NCBI GenBank assembly: GCA_012735455.1
Contig: JAAYHG010000115.1
Location: 1 to 14,435, forward strand
Direction: 5' to 3'
Origin: Bacillota bacterium
Lineage (GTDB): Bacteria; Bacillota; DTU030; DUMP01
DNA: 14,435 bases
This document shows, piece after piece, positions 1 through 8,032 of this stretch. Position 1 is the stretch's first letter; each line of letters starts with the position of its first letter. Below the pieces are notes generated by a model, which worked only from the letters and a program-made list of their open reading frames with translations, was not told the DNA's origin and ran no database searches. The position numbers and the translations under genes are program-made.

Positions 1-391
1 GCCTAATGCCATGTACCTGGTCCCAGTGACCCGAGATGTCCCCAAGACCCAGTCCGTGGCCCGGGCCGTAGTGGAGGAGCTCATTCGTGGGCCGGAAGAG
101 AATTCCGGTTTGGGCCGGTCTATACCCGAGGGGACACGTCTTCTTGGCATTAAGCTCAAGGATGGCCTTCTCACCGTAGACTTCTCGCCAGAGATTTCCA
201 AAAACCACTGGGGTGGGACGGCTGGCGAAGCCATTACTCTGGGCAGCATTGTCCACTCCCTGACCGCACTGCCTGGCGTAGACAGGGTGGAGATACTCAT
301 TGCAGGTCAGCGCGGTGCCAGTATTGCCGGGCACGTGGTCCTGGATCAGCCGTCTTCTGGGGGCGAGCTGAATCTGCTGCCGCAGTTCTAG
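1..391 (+). CDS. GerMN-domain protein, 3' part (5' end outside window)
   Basis: The reading frame is open from base 2 to a TAG at 389-391, giving 129 residues. The ATG at base 11 is probably internal, because it falls inside the first strand of the GerMN fold (a MYLVPVTR stretch) and lacks a ribosome site. The visible part is essentially one GerMN domain: an arginine strand, a helix with EELIRGPEE, then PEGTRLL, VDFSPE, NHWGG and a final strand near VEILIAG. GerMN was named from the B. subtilis spore germination/sporulation protein GerM; such domains occur in secreted or lipid-anchored Gram-positive proteins, and their precise function is little understood. A signal peptide would lie upstream and cannot be seen. 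The next gene, 18 bases on, carries a related domain, so the two look like tandem paralogues. Domain call confident; cellular role unknown. Confidence 0.85.
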   Translation, partial: PNAMYLVPVTRDVPKTQSVARAVVEELIRGPEENSGLGRSIPEGTRLLGIKLKDGLLTVDFSPEISKNHWGGTAGEAITLGSIVHSLTALPGVDRVEILIAGQRGASIAGHVVLDQPSSGGELNLLPQF

Positions 392-409
392 CAAAAAGGA
401 GGGGAGCTG

Positions 410-2176
410 GTGCGTCAAGGAAAACTTCTCCGCAGCTGGGTGATGGTCTTGTTCCTCAGCGTGTTTCTTGTCGTTCTTCCCGGCTGCCAGCCTAATGCCG
501 CACCAACACCTCCGCAGCCGCAGCCTGCGCTAGAACCGCAGGTTGAGGAAGAGACGATGACCCTTAAGCTTCACTTCGTTTTTAACGGTAAGGACCTGGT
601 GGTGACCAGAGAAGTGCCTGCCACCCGGGCCGTCGGGCGGGCTGCCATCCAGGAACTGATCAAGGGTCACGTAGGAGCAGACGGTGAGCACCGGGTGTTA
701 CCGCCAGGCACTCAGCTGAAAGACCTAAAGATACTGGATGGCATTGCCTATGCGGACTTTTCCCGTGAGTTTCGTGATAATCACTGGGGCGGGTTAATCA
801 GCGAGGTAGACACCATTTACTCGGTGGTTAACACCCTGGGGGAGTTTCCTACCGTACGGGCAGTGCAGTTCCTACTGGAAGGAAGCCCCCTCAGCACCAT
901 CGGTGCCGGTGCCGTAGATCTAAGGGAGCCTGTGAAGCCGCAGGCCTTGACCCCTGAATTCTGCGCCTCCATCAAAGCCCAGCTTTACGACCAGAGTGGC
1001 GAGACCCTGCCCTGGAGTGTTTGGGTTAAGGGAGAGGAGCGGCTGGCCGTGCGCGATGGTTTTCCAGAGACTGTCCTCACAGGTGACTGTGATGGCGATG
1101 GTGCTGCAGAGATTGTCATGGTAGACGATAAGCGCGTAAGCATCTGGGATCGGAAGACGAGCGGTGGGGGTTGGGAGAAGGTCTGGGAGCGCAAGTTTCA
1201 TTCATTTCCTGATGTTACCCTGGCCCCCACTCGCGGTGCTGGGAAAGAAGATGTTATCGTGGCCACAGCCGACGGGATACACATCTTTGGTTTTAACGAC
1301 GGCAGTTACACTCAGCTCGGTTGGCAGGGTGTGGCCGGGCATATCTTGGACTTGGCCGCAGGAGATACCACCGGTGATGGTCGGGCAGAGGTTATGGTCC
1401 TCTTTGGCGCTCCAGAATCTGCGGTAAGTGAGACTAACACAGGCCGCATCGTGATTTGGGAGTTGAACGGGGAGACTTACCGACGTCGACAGGAAGAAGA
1501 GTTTCCCTTCCGCCGTATACTCTTAGCGGACTTTAACGGTGACCAGCGCGAAGAACTGTTGGCTTTGGATGAGCGTGGATTGACTGTCTTTGGTTGGAAA
1601 GGGTCAGCCTACATTGAGTTAGGGAACAACCCCGGGGCAGGTTCACCTTTGGCTACCATGCTCACCGCGGACCTTACCGGTGATGGTGCCCACGAGCTTA
1701 TCATTCGCGATGATGCCTCAGCGGCGCTTTACGTCTACACTTGGCAAGAAAGCGCCTTGCGTAAGTTATGGCAGGGACCGGCGACAGAAGAAAGTGTCCT
1801 GGGTCGCGAGGTATTTGCTGTCCAGCTTGAGGAGGGGCCGGTTGTTCTCCTGGCGGCTGTGAATGTACCAGGTAGATATCTTGTTTATAGTGACCGGGAT
1901 GGACACTGGCGAGAGCAGATCTTAGCTGGCGCTAGCGGCGAGCAGATCTTGGCCTTGGGCGATGTGGATGGGGACGGTGTAGCAGAGATTATCTTTCGGC
2001 GTCACCAGCTCTTGTCTAACCCAACGCAGTGGCTTTATGTAGGTAAGCTTGGGAGTTTGCCACAGCCCCCGCCCCAGGAGATTGAAACAGCTCAAGACAA
2101 GCTGCAGCAAGTGAAAGGACATGAATATGCCGGTCAATGCCGAAGGGAGGCCGAACAATGCGTTATTCTAAACTGA
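410..2176 (+). CDS. lipoprotein with GerMN domain and FG-GAP/VCBS-like propeller
   Basis: The GTG start at 410 follows an AAGGAGGGG ribosome site (396-404). The 588-residue product begins with a lipoprotein signal: basic N-terminus, hydrophobic core, lipobox LPGC with Cys26. It should be anchored to the outer face of the membrane. A Pro-rich linker leads to a GerMN domain (about residues 50-170) sharing VTRxVP and NHWGG with the preceding gene. The rest holds five Asp/Gly loops of the FG-GAP/VCBS type at about residues 226-234, 319-327, 374-382, 421-429 and 518-526 (for example DCDGDGAAE and DVDGDGVAE). Such loops bind calcium in integrin-like beta-propellers; more degenerate blades may lie between them. 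The tail has two cysteines (CRREAEQC). A surface binding or scaffolding role is inferred, and no catalytic motif is seen. Its last 19 bases overlap the next gene. Confidence 0.88.
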   Translation: MRQGKLLRSWVMVLFLSVFLVVLPGCQPNAAPTPPQPQPALEPQVEEETMTLKLHFVFNGKDLVVTREVPATRAVGRAAIQELIKGHVGADGEHRVLPPGTQLKDLKILDGIAYADFSREFRDNHWGGLISEVDTIYSVVNTLGEFPTVRAVQFLLEGSPLSTIGAGAVDLREPVKPQALTPEFCASIKAQLYDQSGETLPWSVWVKGEERLAVRDGFPETVLTGDCDGDGAAEIVMVDDKRVSIWDRKTSGGGWEKVWERKFHSFPDVTLAPTRGAGKEDVIVATADGIHIFGFNDGSYTQLGWQGVAGHILDLAAGDTTGDGRAEVMVLFGAPESAVSETNTGRIVIWELNGETYRRRQEEEFPFRRILLADFNGDQREELLALDERGLTVFGWKGSAYIELGNNPGAGSPLATMLTADLTGDGAHELIIRDDASAALYVYTWQESALRKLWQGPATEESVLGREVFAVQLEEGPVVLLAAVNVPGRYLVYSDRDGHWREQILAGASGEQILALGDVDGDGVAEIIFRRHQLLSNPTQWLYVGKLGSLPQPPPQEIETAQDKLQQVKGHEYAGQCRREAEQCVILN

Positions 2177-3225
2177 TTGCGGCAGTGCTGCTTATGTTGT
2201 TTGTTAGCGGCTGCAGCCTATTTGGCGGTGGTAAGCCTGGGGTAGGAGAGGAAGTACCCCAAGCCACGGCCCCTTTGGATGAAGAAGGCTATGGTAAAGT
2301 TGAGTTGCTAGTCGCTGTCAGCGGCGGTGAACTTGAAGCTCCAGCAGGTGTCGCCGTTAGTTCAGAAGGTGATGTATACGTTAGCGACGATGCCCGACAG
2401 GTGGTGCTGCGGTTTCCGCAGGGCGATCTCAAGGCCGACCCAATTAGCATCGGTAGCGAAGGGAGTAGTCTGGGGCAGTTTATCCACCCACGGGACTTGG
2501 CTCTCGATGACTCGGGGAACCTCTACGTACTAGACGACGGCAACTCCCGGGTGCAGTTCATTCCGGCCGATGGAGGTACCTCCCGCCAGTTTGGGCGACG
2601 CGATGATTTTGTCTCTTACTTTAGCTTGCAGGATGGCTACGATGAGCCCTTAAGCGCTCTGGCCGTGGACCAAGAGGGTAATGTCTATGTGGGAGTAAGT
2701 GGTGCCAACTACGACATTACGTCTAACGCTATTATCAAGTTCAGCCCCCAGGGTGAGAGGCTCTGGGAGGTCAGGAGTATGCTGGAAGGGGATATAGACA
2801 TCCTGCCTTTCACCTGGCCTGATGCCATGGTAGTGGACGATGATGGAACACTTTACATTACCCACGGTGCCAACGGTGTCGGGAAGATTTTCGTCTTGCC
2901 ACAGAAGGACGGCCAACCGGATAAGGAAGGTGCCTATCAGTTCGGCCTCATCGGTAAAGGGCCAGGCGAACTTATGCACACACCTGGCGGTATCGCTCTT
3001 ACCCAGGACGACGACGTTCTTGTAGCGGATACCTACAACAACCGTCTGCAACTCTTTACAAAAGACGGCACGCTCAAGGCCATGTATCGCCTTAAAGGTT
3101 CGCCCACAGCCGAGTTCGACCAACCTACAGCCGTCTCGGTTGCACCGGATGGGAGCGTTTATGTCGTGGACAAAGGCAATAAACGTGTGCTGCAGTTGAG
3201 GCTGCTGCCACCGAGCGAGGGATAA
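2158..3225 (+). CDS. NHL-repeat beta-propeller lipoprotein
   Basis: I place the start at the ATG at 2158, seven bases after GGGAGG (2145-2150). An in-frame ATG at 2137 lacks a ribosome site and would put extra residues before the signal peptide. The 355-residue product has a lipoprotein signal with lipobox VSGC (Cys19). About six NHL-type repeats follow, each with a PxG/D-hydrophobic-DxxGxxYVxD pattern, near residues 62, 111, 165, 220, 274 and 321; the clearest is the fifth (VADTYNNRLQLF). Six repeats suit a closed six-bladed propeller. NHL propellers usually bind protein, peptide, RNA or glycan ligands, and no enzyme residues can be assigned here. The start lies inside the preceding gene, so the two are probably translationally coupled. 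Both encode extracytoplasmic propellers and may act together. Confidence 0.85.
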   Translation: MRYSKLIAAVLLMLFVSGCSLFGGGKPGVGEEVPQATAPLDEEGYGKVELLVAVSGGELEAPAGVAVSSEGDVYVSDDARQVVLRFPQGDLKADPISIGSEGSSLGQFIHPRDLALDDSGNLYVLDDGNSRVQFIPADGGTSRQFGRRDDFVSYFSLQDGYDEPLSALAVDQEGNVYVGVSGANYDITSNAIIKFSPQGERLWEVRSMLEGDIDILPFTWPDAMVVDDDGTLYITHGANGVGKIFVLPQKDGQPDKEGAYQFGLIGKGPGELMHTPGGIALTQDDDVLVADTYNNRLQLFTKDGTLKAMYRLKGSPTAEFDQPTAVSVAPDGSVYVVDKGNKRVLQLRLLPPSEG

Positions 3226-3321
3226 AGAGACACGGCAATTACGACACTGCGGACTATAGTGGAGAGGAAGAAGCTAGGAGAAGCATGCTAAGTCCTTAGG
3301 GTTAGGGAGAGGGGAAGAACC

Positions 3322-4212
3322 GTGACAACTAATATGGCTACCACCTGGGCTACTGGGCGCGGGCCAATTCCCCGCTCCCTGCTAGCCTTTTTGTGCCTTA
3401 TTTTAATCTTGAGTCTAACTGTCTATCTGACCAGTTGGCTCAGACCGCTGGCCTACCGCATCGCTCGCGAACTGGCCCGGGCTCACCTACTGCGCCAAGT
3501 GGCAGGTTTGCAAACCCTGCCAGGCGAAAACTTCATCGTCAAGTACTGGGCGCCCGATGCGGACATCGCTCCCATAGTGCTGGAAGCCGCAGAAGCGGCC
3601 TATCAACCAATTACCGAAGCTCTGGGGTATGCTCCCAGTGAAAATACTCTTGTTGTCATCTACCCCACGCGTGAAGATCTGGGAGCGAGTTTCGGCTGGT
3701 CTGCCCAGGAGAGCGCCATGGGCGTTTATTGGGGCGGCGCTATCCGTGTCCTCTCGCCTAAGGTCTGGGTGGACGCGACCAGCCCGGCCGAACTTAGCGA
3801 GGTTTTCAAGACTATGGGCCCTATGGCCCATGAGTTTACTCACCTGGTGCTGGACTACCGGACGGCAGGCAACTACCCGCGCTGGTTCAGTGAGGGGTTG
3901 GCTCAGTATCAGGAGACCCGGCAGGGTGGTGTGGTTTGGGACGACCCGGCCGCGGATCTAAATGGGCAGTTGTACAGCCTGGCGGAGCTGGAGCGTTTTA
4001 ACAACCTGCCTAATCAGGCCCTGGCTTACCGGCAGGCCTGGTCCCTTGTTGAGTACCTGGCTGAGGAACACGGTGAAGACTGCTTAGAGCAAATTGTGGC
4101 CGCACTGGCCAAGGGACGGAGCTTCCGTACCGCCCTGGCGCGTATAGGCATTACTTCTTTATCTGAACTTGAGGCGAATTGGCAAGACTGGCTAAAACAG
4201 GGAATGAATTAG
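3322..4212 (+). CDS. membrane-anchored zinc metallopeptidase, peptidase MA-like
   Basis: The GTG start follows an AGAGGGGAAG ribosome site (3308-3317), and the product has 296 residues. One hydrophobic segment (about residues 19-41) is the only likely membrane helix; there is no lipobox. The remainder is probably outside the cell. The zinc site is explicit: H170-E171-F172-T173-H174, with a downstream SEGLA motif giving E191 as the likely third ligand. This is the gluzincin arrangement of clan MA and matches the peptidase MA-like domain (Peptidase_MA_2). The Tyr/Trp-rich NYPRWFSEGLAQYQE region is typical of that family. The substrate is unknown; secreted envelope proteins are an inference from location. 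It stands 96 bases after the NHL gene and 49 before walR, with no clear promoter in either gap, so it may belong to either transcript. Confidence 0.85.
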   Translation: MTTNMATTWATGRGPIPRSLLAFLCLILILSLTVYLTSWLRPLAYRIARELARAHLLRQVAGLQTLPGENFIVKYWAPDADIAPIVLEAAEAAYQPITEALGYAPSENTLVVIYPTREDLGASFGWSAQESAMGVYWGGAIRVLSPKVWVDATSPAELSEVFKTMGPMAHEFTHLVLDYRTAGNYPRWFSEGLAQYQETRQGGVVWDDPAADLNGQLYSLAELERFNNLPNQALAYRQAWSLVEYLAEEHGEDCLEQIVAALAKGRSFRTALARIGITSLSELEANWQDWLKQGMN

Positions 4213-4249
4213 GCAGGATTTTCACCTTCTAAAACCGAAGTCTCTCCTT

Positions 4250-4258
4250 GAGGTGAGG
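4250..4258 (+). promoter_or_regulatory. ribosome binding site deciding the walR start
   Basis: GAGGTGAGG ends three bases before the ATG at 4262. An alternative in-frame GTG at 4253 lies inside this motif and would have no ribosome site of its own, so ATG 4262 is preferred. Confidence 0.75.
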
Positions 4259-4261
4259 TCT

Positions 4262-4954
4262 ATGGTTGAGAGAGTCCTGGTCGTTGATGACGAAGAACCC
4301 ATTGCCGACATCCTGGAGTTTAACCTTAAGAAAGACGGTTACCAGGTGGAGACTGCGTTTGATGGAGAGATGGCTCTTGAGAAGGCGGCTACCTTCAAAC
4401 CTGACCTCATCATCCTGGATATTATGCTTCCCAAGCTGGATGGCTGGGTTGTCTGTCAGCGCATTAGGCAGTTTTCGACTGTACCCATCATCATGCTCAC
4501 TGCCAAGGACGAGGAAACAGATAAGGTCTTAGGGTTGGAATTGGGTGCCGATGATTATGTGACCAAGCCTTTTAGTCCACGGGAACTGCTGGCTCGCGTA
4601 CGGGCGCTGCTCAGGAGGGCCCAGTCCTACCGTGTGGCTGAGGGCAATGCCACGAGCCTCAACTTTGGTGATCTGGCCCTTGATCTTGCCAGTTACGAGG
4701 TGACTAAACGGGGCGAGGTAGTCCCACTTACCTTAAGGGAGTTCGAGCTCCTTAAGTTCTTGGCGTTAGACCCGGGACGCGTGTTTTCCCGTGAAACCCT
4801 GCTGGAGAAAGTATGGGGTTATGACTACTTTGGGGATATACGAACTGTAGATGTTACCGTGCGGCGCTTGCGGGAAAAGCTCGAGGATGATCCGAGCAGC
4901 CCCGTCTATGTGCAAACTAAACGCGGTATTGGCTACTTCTTTAGGGGGCAGTAG
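4262..4954 (+). CDS. walR: response regulator WalR (YycF), OmpR/PhoB family
   Basis: The product has 230 residues, normal for the family. The receiver domain (about 1-120) has the acidic pair D9/D10, phospho-acceptor D53 in LILDIML, T80, and K102 in the TKPF motif. The C-terminal winged helix (about 130-228) carries the WGYDYFGDIRTVDVTVRRLR stretch, very close to B. subtilis WalR. WalR, phosphorylated by WalK, controls peptidoglycan hydrolases and envelope homeostasis in low-GC Gram-positives and is essential in several of them. Assignment to WalR rather than PhoP or another PhoB-like regulator rests on this similarity and, more firmly, on the downstream walK-yycH-yycI genes. The kinase starts two bases after the TAG. 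No convincing promoter was found in the 49 bases upstream. Confidence 0.93.
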   Translation: MVERVLVVDDEEPIADILEFNLKKDGYQVETAFDGEMALEKAATFKPDLIILDIMLPKLDGWVVCQRIRQFSTVPIIMLTAKDEETDKVLGLELGADDYVTKPFSPRELLARVRALLRRAQSYRVAEGNATSLNFGDLALDLASYEVTKRGEVVPLTLREFELLKFLALDPGRVFSRETLLEKVWGYDYFGDIRTVDVTVRRLREKLEDDPSSPVYVQTKRGIGYFFRGQ

Positions 4955-4956
4955 AC

Positions 4957-6753
4957 TTGAGAAGCATCCAGGGGAAGATGGTAATCATCTACATTCTCCT
5001 GGTTTTGGTGGCCATGGAGATTATCGGGGTGCAGCTGGTACGGCGGTTGGAAAGCTACTACGAGACCAACTTCCGCACTACCTTGGAGACCCAGGCCAAT
5101 CTCTTGGCCGGCTTCGCCCTGCGCTACTTCAGCGGTGATGAGACAGAGAGTTACCTGGGTGACCTGGTGGATGACTTTCGCCTGCAAACAGGGGCCCAGA
5201 TAGTTGTAGTAGATGCCGCGGGTATGGTTCTGGCAGCCACAGGTGAGGGTAGCTCTCAGGTCGGAAAGCGTTTCCAGCAGCACGAATTCACCCGTGCTCT
5301 GGCAGGGGTGACAGCTAGCGAGATTCGCCACGCTGGCACGGCAGGAGAGCGCATTCTTTACCTGGCTGTTCCGGTGCAGCGTGAAAACCAAACGGTGGGT
5401 GCCGTTGGCTTAAGTTCCTCCCTGGTGGAGGTGGATAAGACCCTCAATGAAATCAAAGGAATACTCCTTAAGGCTACGACCGTTGCTCTATTGGCCACGG
5501 TCTTGCTTGGTTTTGCCTTGGCCCGTACCATCACCCAGCCTATCCAGGAGGTTACGCGGCAGGCGGCAGCCATCGCCGAGGGTGATTTTGGCCAGCCGGT
5601 GCGTGTGTACTCTAAGGACGAGATTGGGCAGCTGGCGGCGGGCTTTAATTTCTTGCGGGAACGCTTGCAACAGACCCTGAGCGAAATTTCCAGCGGCAAG
5701 GAAAAGGTTGAGACCATTCTGGCCAACCTCAATGATGGGGTACTGGCTTTGGATCCTGATGGCAACGTTCTTCATATCAACCCTGCCGCCAGAAACCTGC
5801 TGCGTCTGCGCGAACCCAGCAGCAACATCCTGGGACGGCCTTGGGACGAGGTTTTCCCGAAATTAGGTTTGGCCGAGGAACTGAAAAAGGTGCAGCAGGG
5901 GGTGGCCACCACGTCGCGCCTGGAGGGCGTTTTGGCGGGAGAGCGGGTGCTCAGGGTCCACTTAGCCCCTTTCAAGAGCAGCAGCAACCTGGCTGGTGTG
6001 GTGATCACCCTGCAGGATATCACTGAGCAGGAGAAACTGGAGTCCATGCGGCGTGAGTTTGTGGCTAATGTTTCCCACGAGCTCAGAACACCACTGACCA
6101 CCATCAAGAGCTATATCGAGACCATGTTAGATGCAGAGGAGAGTTTAGACGAAGCGACAAGCAGGCGCTTTCTCAAAGTGGCGGTGTCCGAGGTGGACCG
6201 GATGACGCGCCTGGTACGGGACCTGCTTCAACTGGCCCAACTCGATGCCGGACGCATGCGTTTTGATAAGCGCCCCTTGGACCTGGCACAGTTGCTACAC
6301 GAGGTAGCCGAGCGCTTTTCTATGCAGATACAGCAGCGCGACCTTCAGCTTACGCTAGAGATTGCTCCGCACCAGCCTAGGGCTTTGGCTGACAGGGATC
6401 AGATTGAGCAGGTTCTAGCCAATCTTATCAGTAATGCCATTAAGTTCACGGCATCGGGCGGGAGGATCAATCTCGGTCTGAGCCAAAGAGGGGCCTTTCT
6501 TACAGTGACGGTGCGCGACAGCGGCGTAGGTATTCCCGCAGAGGATCAGCCCCGTATTTTCGAGCGCTTCTACCGGGTGGACAAGGCGCGGTCGCGGGCT
6601 GTGGGCGGTACAGGATTGGGCCTTTCCATAGCCCGGCAGATTGTGGAGGCCCATGGTGGCGAGATTAGACTAGAGAGCACGCCGGGAGAAGGTACAAAGG
6701 TTTCCTTTACCCTACCCATTGTCACAGAGGAGGGTGGGGGCGTTGTTGTTTGA
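4957..6753 (+). CDS. walK: sensor histidine kinase WalK (YycG)
   Basis: The TTG start at 4957 is preceded by AGGGGG. It keeps the RSIQGK residues that match the B. subtilis WalK N-terminus; ATG 4978 would lose them. The 598-residue protein has TM1 (about 8-28), an extracytoplasmic sensor domain (about 30-165), TM2 (about 169-189), HAMP (about 193-245), PAS (about 250-355), HisKA with phospho-accepting H374 in SHELRTP, and HATPase_c with N493 (N box), D521 (DSGVGIP) and GGTGLGLS (550-557). FERFYRVDKARSR is a WalK hallmark. It phosphorylates WalR in response to cell-wall state. In the PAS domain, the positions that bind zinc in S. aureus WalK (H271, D274, H364, E368) appear as N257, D260, Q353 and E357, so the two histidines are missing. 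The 3' end overlaps yycH. Confidence 0.94.
   Translation: MRSIQGKMVIIYILLVLVAMEIIGVQLVRRLESYYETNFRTTLETQANLLAGFALRYFSGDETESYLGDLVDDFRLQTGAQIVVVDAAGMVLAATGEGSSQVGKRFQQHEFTRALAGVTASEIRHAGTAGERILYLAVPVQRENQTVGAVGLSSSLVEVDKTLNEIKGILLKATTVALLATVLLGFALARTITQPIQEVTRQAAAIAEGDFGQPVRVYSKDEIGQLAAGFNFLRERLQQTLSEISSGKEKVETILANLNDGVLALDPDGNVLHINPAARNLLRLREPSSNILGRPWDEVFPKLGLAEELKKVQQGVATTSRLEGVLAGERVLRVHLAPFKSSSNLAGVVITLQDITEQEKLESMRREFVANVSHELRTPLTTIKSYIETMLDAEESLDEATSRRFLKVAVSEVDRMTRLVRDLLQLAQLDAGRMRFDKRPLDLAQLLHEVAERFSMQIQQRDLQLTLEIAPHQPRALADRDQIEQVLANLISNAIKFTASGGRINLGLSQRGAFLTVTVRDSGVGIPAEDQPRIFERFYRVDKARSRAVGGTGLGLSIARQIVEAHGGEIRLESTPGEGTKVSFTLPIVTEEGGGVVV
6726..6734 (+). promoter_or_regulatory. ribosome binding site for yycH inside walK
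   Basis: AGAGGAGGG lies within the last codons of walK, eight bases before the TTG at 6743. It favours TTG 6743 (or 6746) over the upstream in-frame TTG 6719 and GTG 6734, which lie before or within it. Confidence 0.65.
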
Positions 6754-8032
6754 ACGCATAAAGAGTATCATCCTTGCCCTCTTGGTGGTTTTCAGTGTTT
6801 ACTTGAGCTTTCTTTTGGCCGGACATGTGCCGCCGCGGACAGTTGAAACGCCTCCCAGTGTTGGAGGGTCATACTGGGGCTCAGGACGCAGCACCCTGGC
6901 CCTCTTAGCGCCGGCGCGACTTGTGCTTCATTCCAGCGAAAGGACTTCTATAGTGATTTATCCGGGTCGTCCTCAATTTACGCGGCTTTGGAATCAGGCC
7001 GTGGATGTATTGCAGCAGTTGGTAGTGGAGGAACTCAGCAGGCAGCCTTCCTCCTTGTCCGAGTGGGAAGCGGCCAGCGATAAAGAGGCCTTGGAGCTTA
7101 TCTTCTTTTTTCCCCTCGAGAGCGAGATTTGGGGTCCGGTGCTGGAATACCCTGTGGACTTGAACCTACCGTGGCCGACGAAACGCATGCTCTTAGTGCC
7201 GGGGTCCAAGCCGGAAATTTACCTGGCCAGCCAGGGCGGTGAAGTCATAAAGTATAACCTTCATTCCACGGAATTGACAGCGCTGACACTGGAGGATGAG
7301 CCCGCGACCCTCTGCCGCGAACTGGAGGCACCCCTTGAAGTCTCACAGACTGTTTATGTGCCTGCTGAGCCTCTGTCCTTGCCGGTTCTAAGGATGAGCG
7401 GCGAGGTTGTGGACCAGGAAATTGTTGCCGGCAGTTTTTTTGCCGACCTCTCTCTTACCCGGCGCATCAGAGAGCGGGACGGCGCCACCATCTACAGCGA
7501 TGGCCGGCGTGGGGTTCGGGTTTGGGCTGATGGAAGTGTAGAGTACAACGCTCCCGGAGTAGAGAGCGGCGTGGGCTTACCCCCCGCTCAAGCCCTGGAC
7601 AGGGCAGTTCGTTTTATCACGCAGCACGGTGGCTGGCCGCCCGAGGTGCGACTGCCCCGTTTGACAACAGTGAGTCCGCTACCTGGAGAGAAACGTTATC
7701 TCATCTCCTTCAATCAATTCTGGAATGGACTGCCGCTGGCGGAGCCAACCCTGCACGTAGAGCTTAGTGATCGTGGTGTTGCCAAGTACCAGCGTTCAGT
7801 GTTGTACTCGGTGGGTAACGCGGGGTGGTTGGAGGCAAGTTCGGAGGGTTTAGAAGAAAAAATCCGCAGAGCCAATAAGCTAGAAAAAGGCGACAAAATA
7901 GCCGATGTCTACCTTACCTACCGCAAAAATAGCAGCATTGATGAAGAAGTCTTACTCGTACCGGTGTGGGCGGTTGAGACTGCGGCAGGACGTGTGTTTT
8001 GGCTCGAGGCCTCTGGGGGTGAGCAGGGTTGA
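6743..8032 (+). CDS. yycH: WalK accessory regulator YycH (WalH)
   Basis: With the TTG start at 6743 the protein has 429 residues; TTG 6746 is equally possible. The N-terminus is a short cytoplasmic stretch (LFERIKS) followed by one membrane helix (about residues 7-27), as in B. subtilis YycH. The large remainder is extracytoplasmic. The C-terminal part carries the YycH-type pattern YSDGRRGVRVWADGSVEY, then a PxxALDRAVRFI helix and RYLISFNQFWNGLPL. In B. subtilis YycH and YycI contact WalK through their membrane helices and restrain it; in S. aureus they activate it. The direction of control here cannot be read from sequence. The gene overlaps walK by 11 bases and yycI by four, so coupled translation is likely. 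Sequence identity is modest, as usual for this family, but gene order makes the call firm. Confidence 0.88.
   Translation: MLFERIKSIILALLVVFSVYLSFLLAGHVPPRTVETPPSVGGSYWGSGRSTLALLAPARLVLHSSERTSIVIYPGRPQFTRLWNQAVDVLQQLVVEELSRQPSSLSEWEAASDKEALELIFFFPLESEIWGPVLEYPVDLNLPWPTKRMLLVPGSKPEIYLASQGGEVIKYNLHSTELTALTLEDEPATLCRELEAPLEVSQTVYVPAEPLSLPVLRMSGEVVDQEIVAGSFFADLSLTRRIRERDGATIYSDGRRGVRVWADGSVEYNAPGVESGVGLPPAQALDRAVRFITQHGGWPPEVRLPRLTTVSPLPGEKRYLISFNQFWNGLPLAEPTLHVELSDRGVAKYQRSVLYSVGNAGWLEASSEGLEEKIRRANKLEKGDKIADVYLTYRKNSSIDEEVLLVPVWAVETAAGRVFWLEASGGEQG

Noticed and set aside
1..10. The first ten bases are identical to 490-499, suggesting a direct repeat or an assembly artefact.
   Set aside because: The match stops at once on the downstream side, and the two copies encode different structural contexts (GerMN strand versus post-lipobox linker). 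Ten bases can match by chance.
2650..3123. Long antisense open frame opposite the NHL gene (157 codons).
   Set aside because: It is a shadow of the NHL coding frame: no ribosome site, no recognisable family, and the + strand repeats are clear.
3239..3260. Possible promoter upstream of the peptidase gene (TTACGA and TATAGT).
   Set aside because: The elements are only 10 bases apart, and nothing -35-like lies 16-18 bases before TATAGT.
3282..3299. Small palindromes AGCATGCT and CTAAG-TC-CTTAG between the NHL and peptidase genes.
   Set aside because: The two overlap by only two bases, have short stems and no U-run, so they do not make a convincing terminator or operator.
4933..5391. Antisense open frame of 152 codons opposite the start of walK.
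   Set aside because: The + strand encodes a normal WalK sensor domain; the antisense product shows no recognisable motif or start signal.
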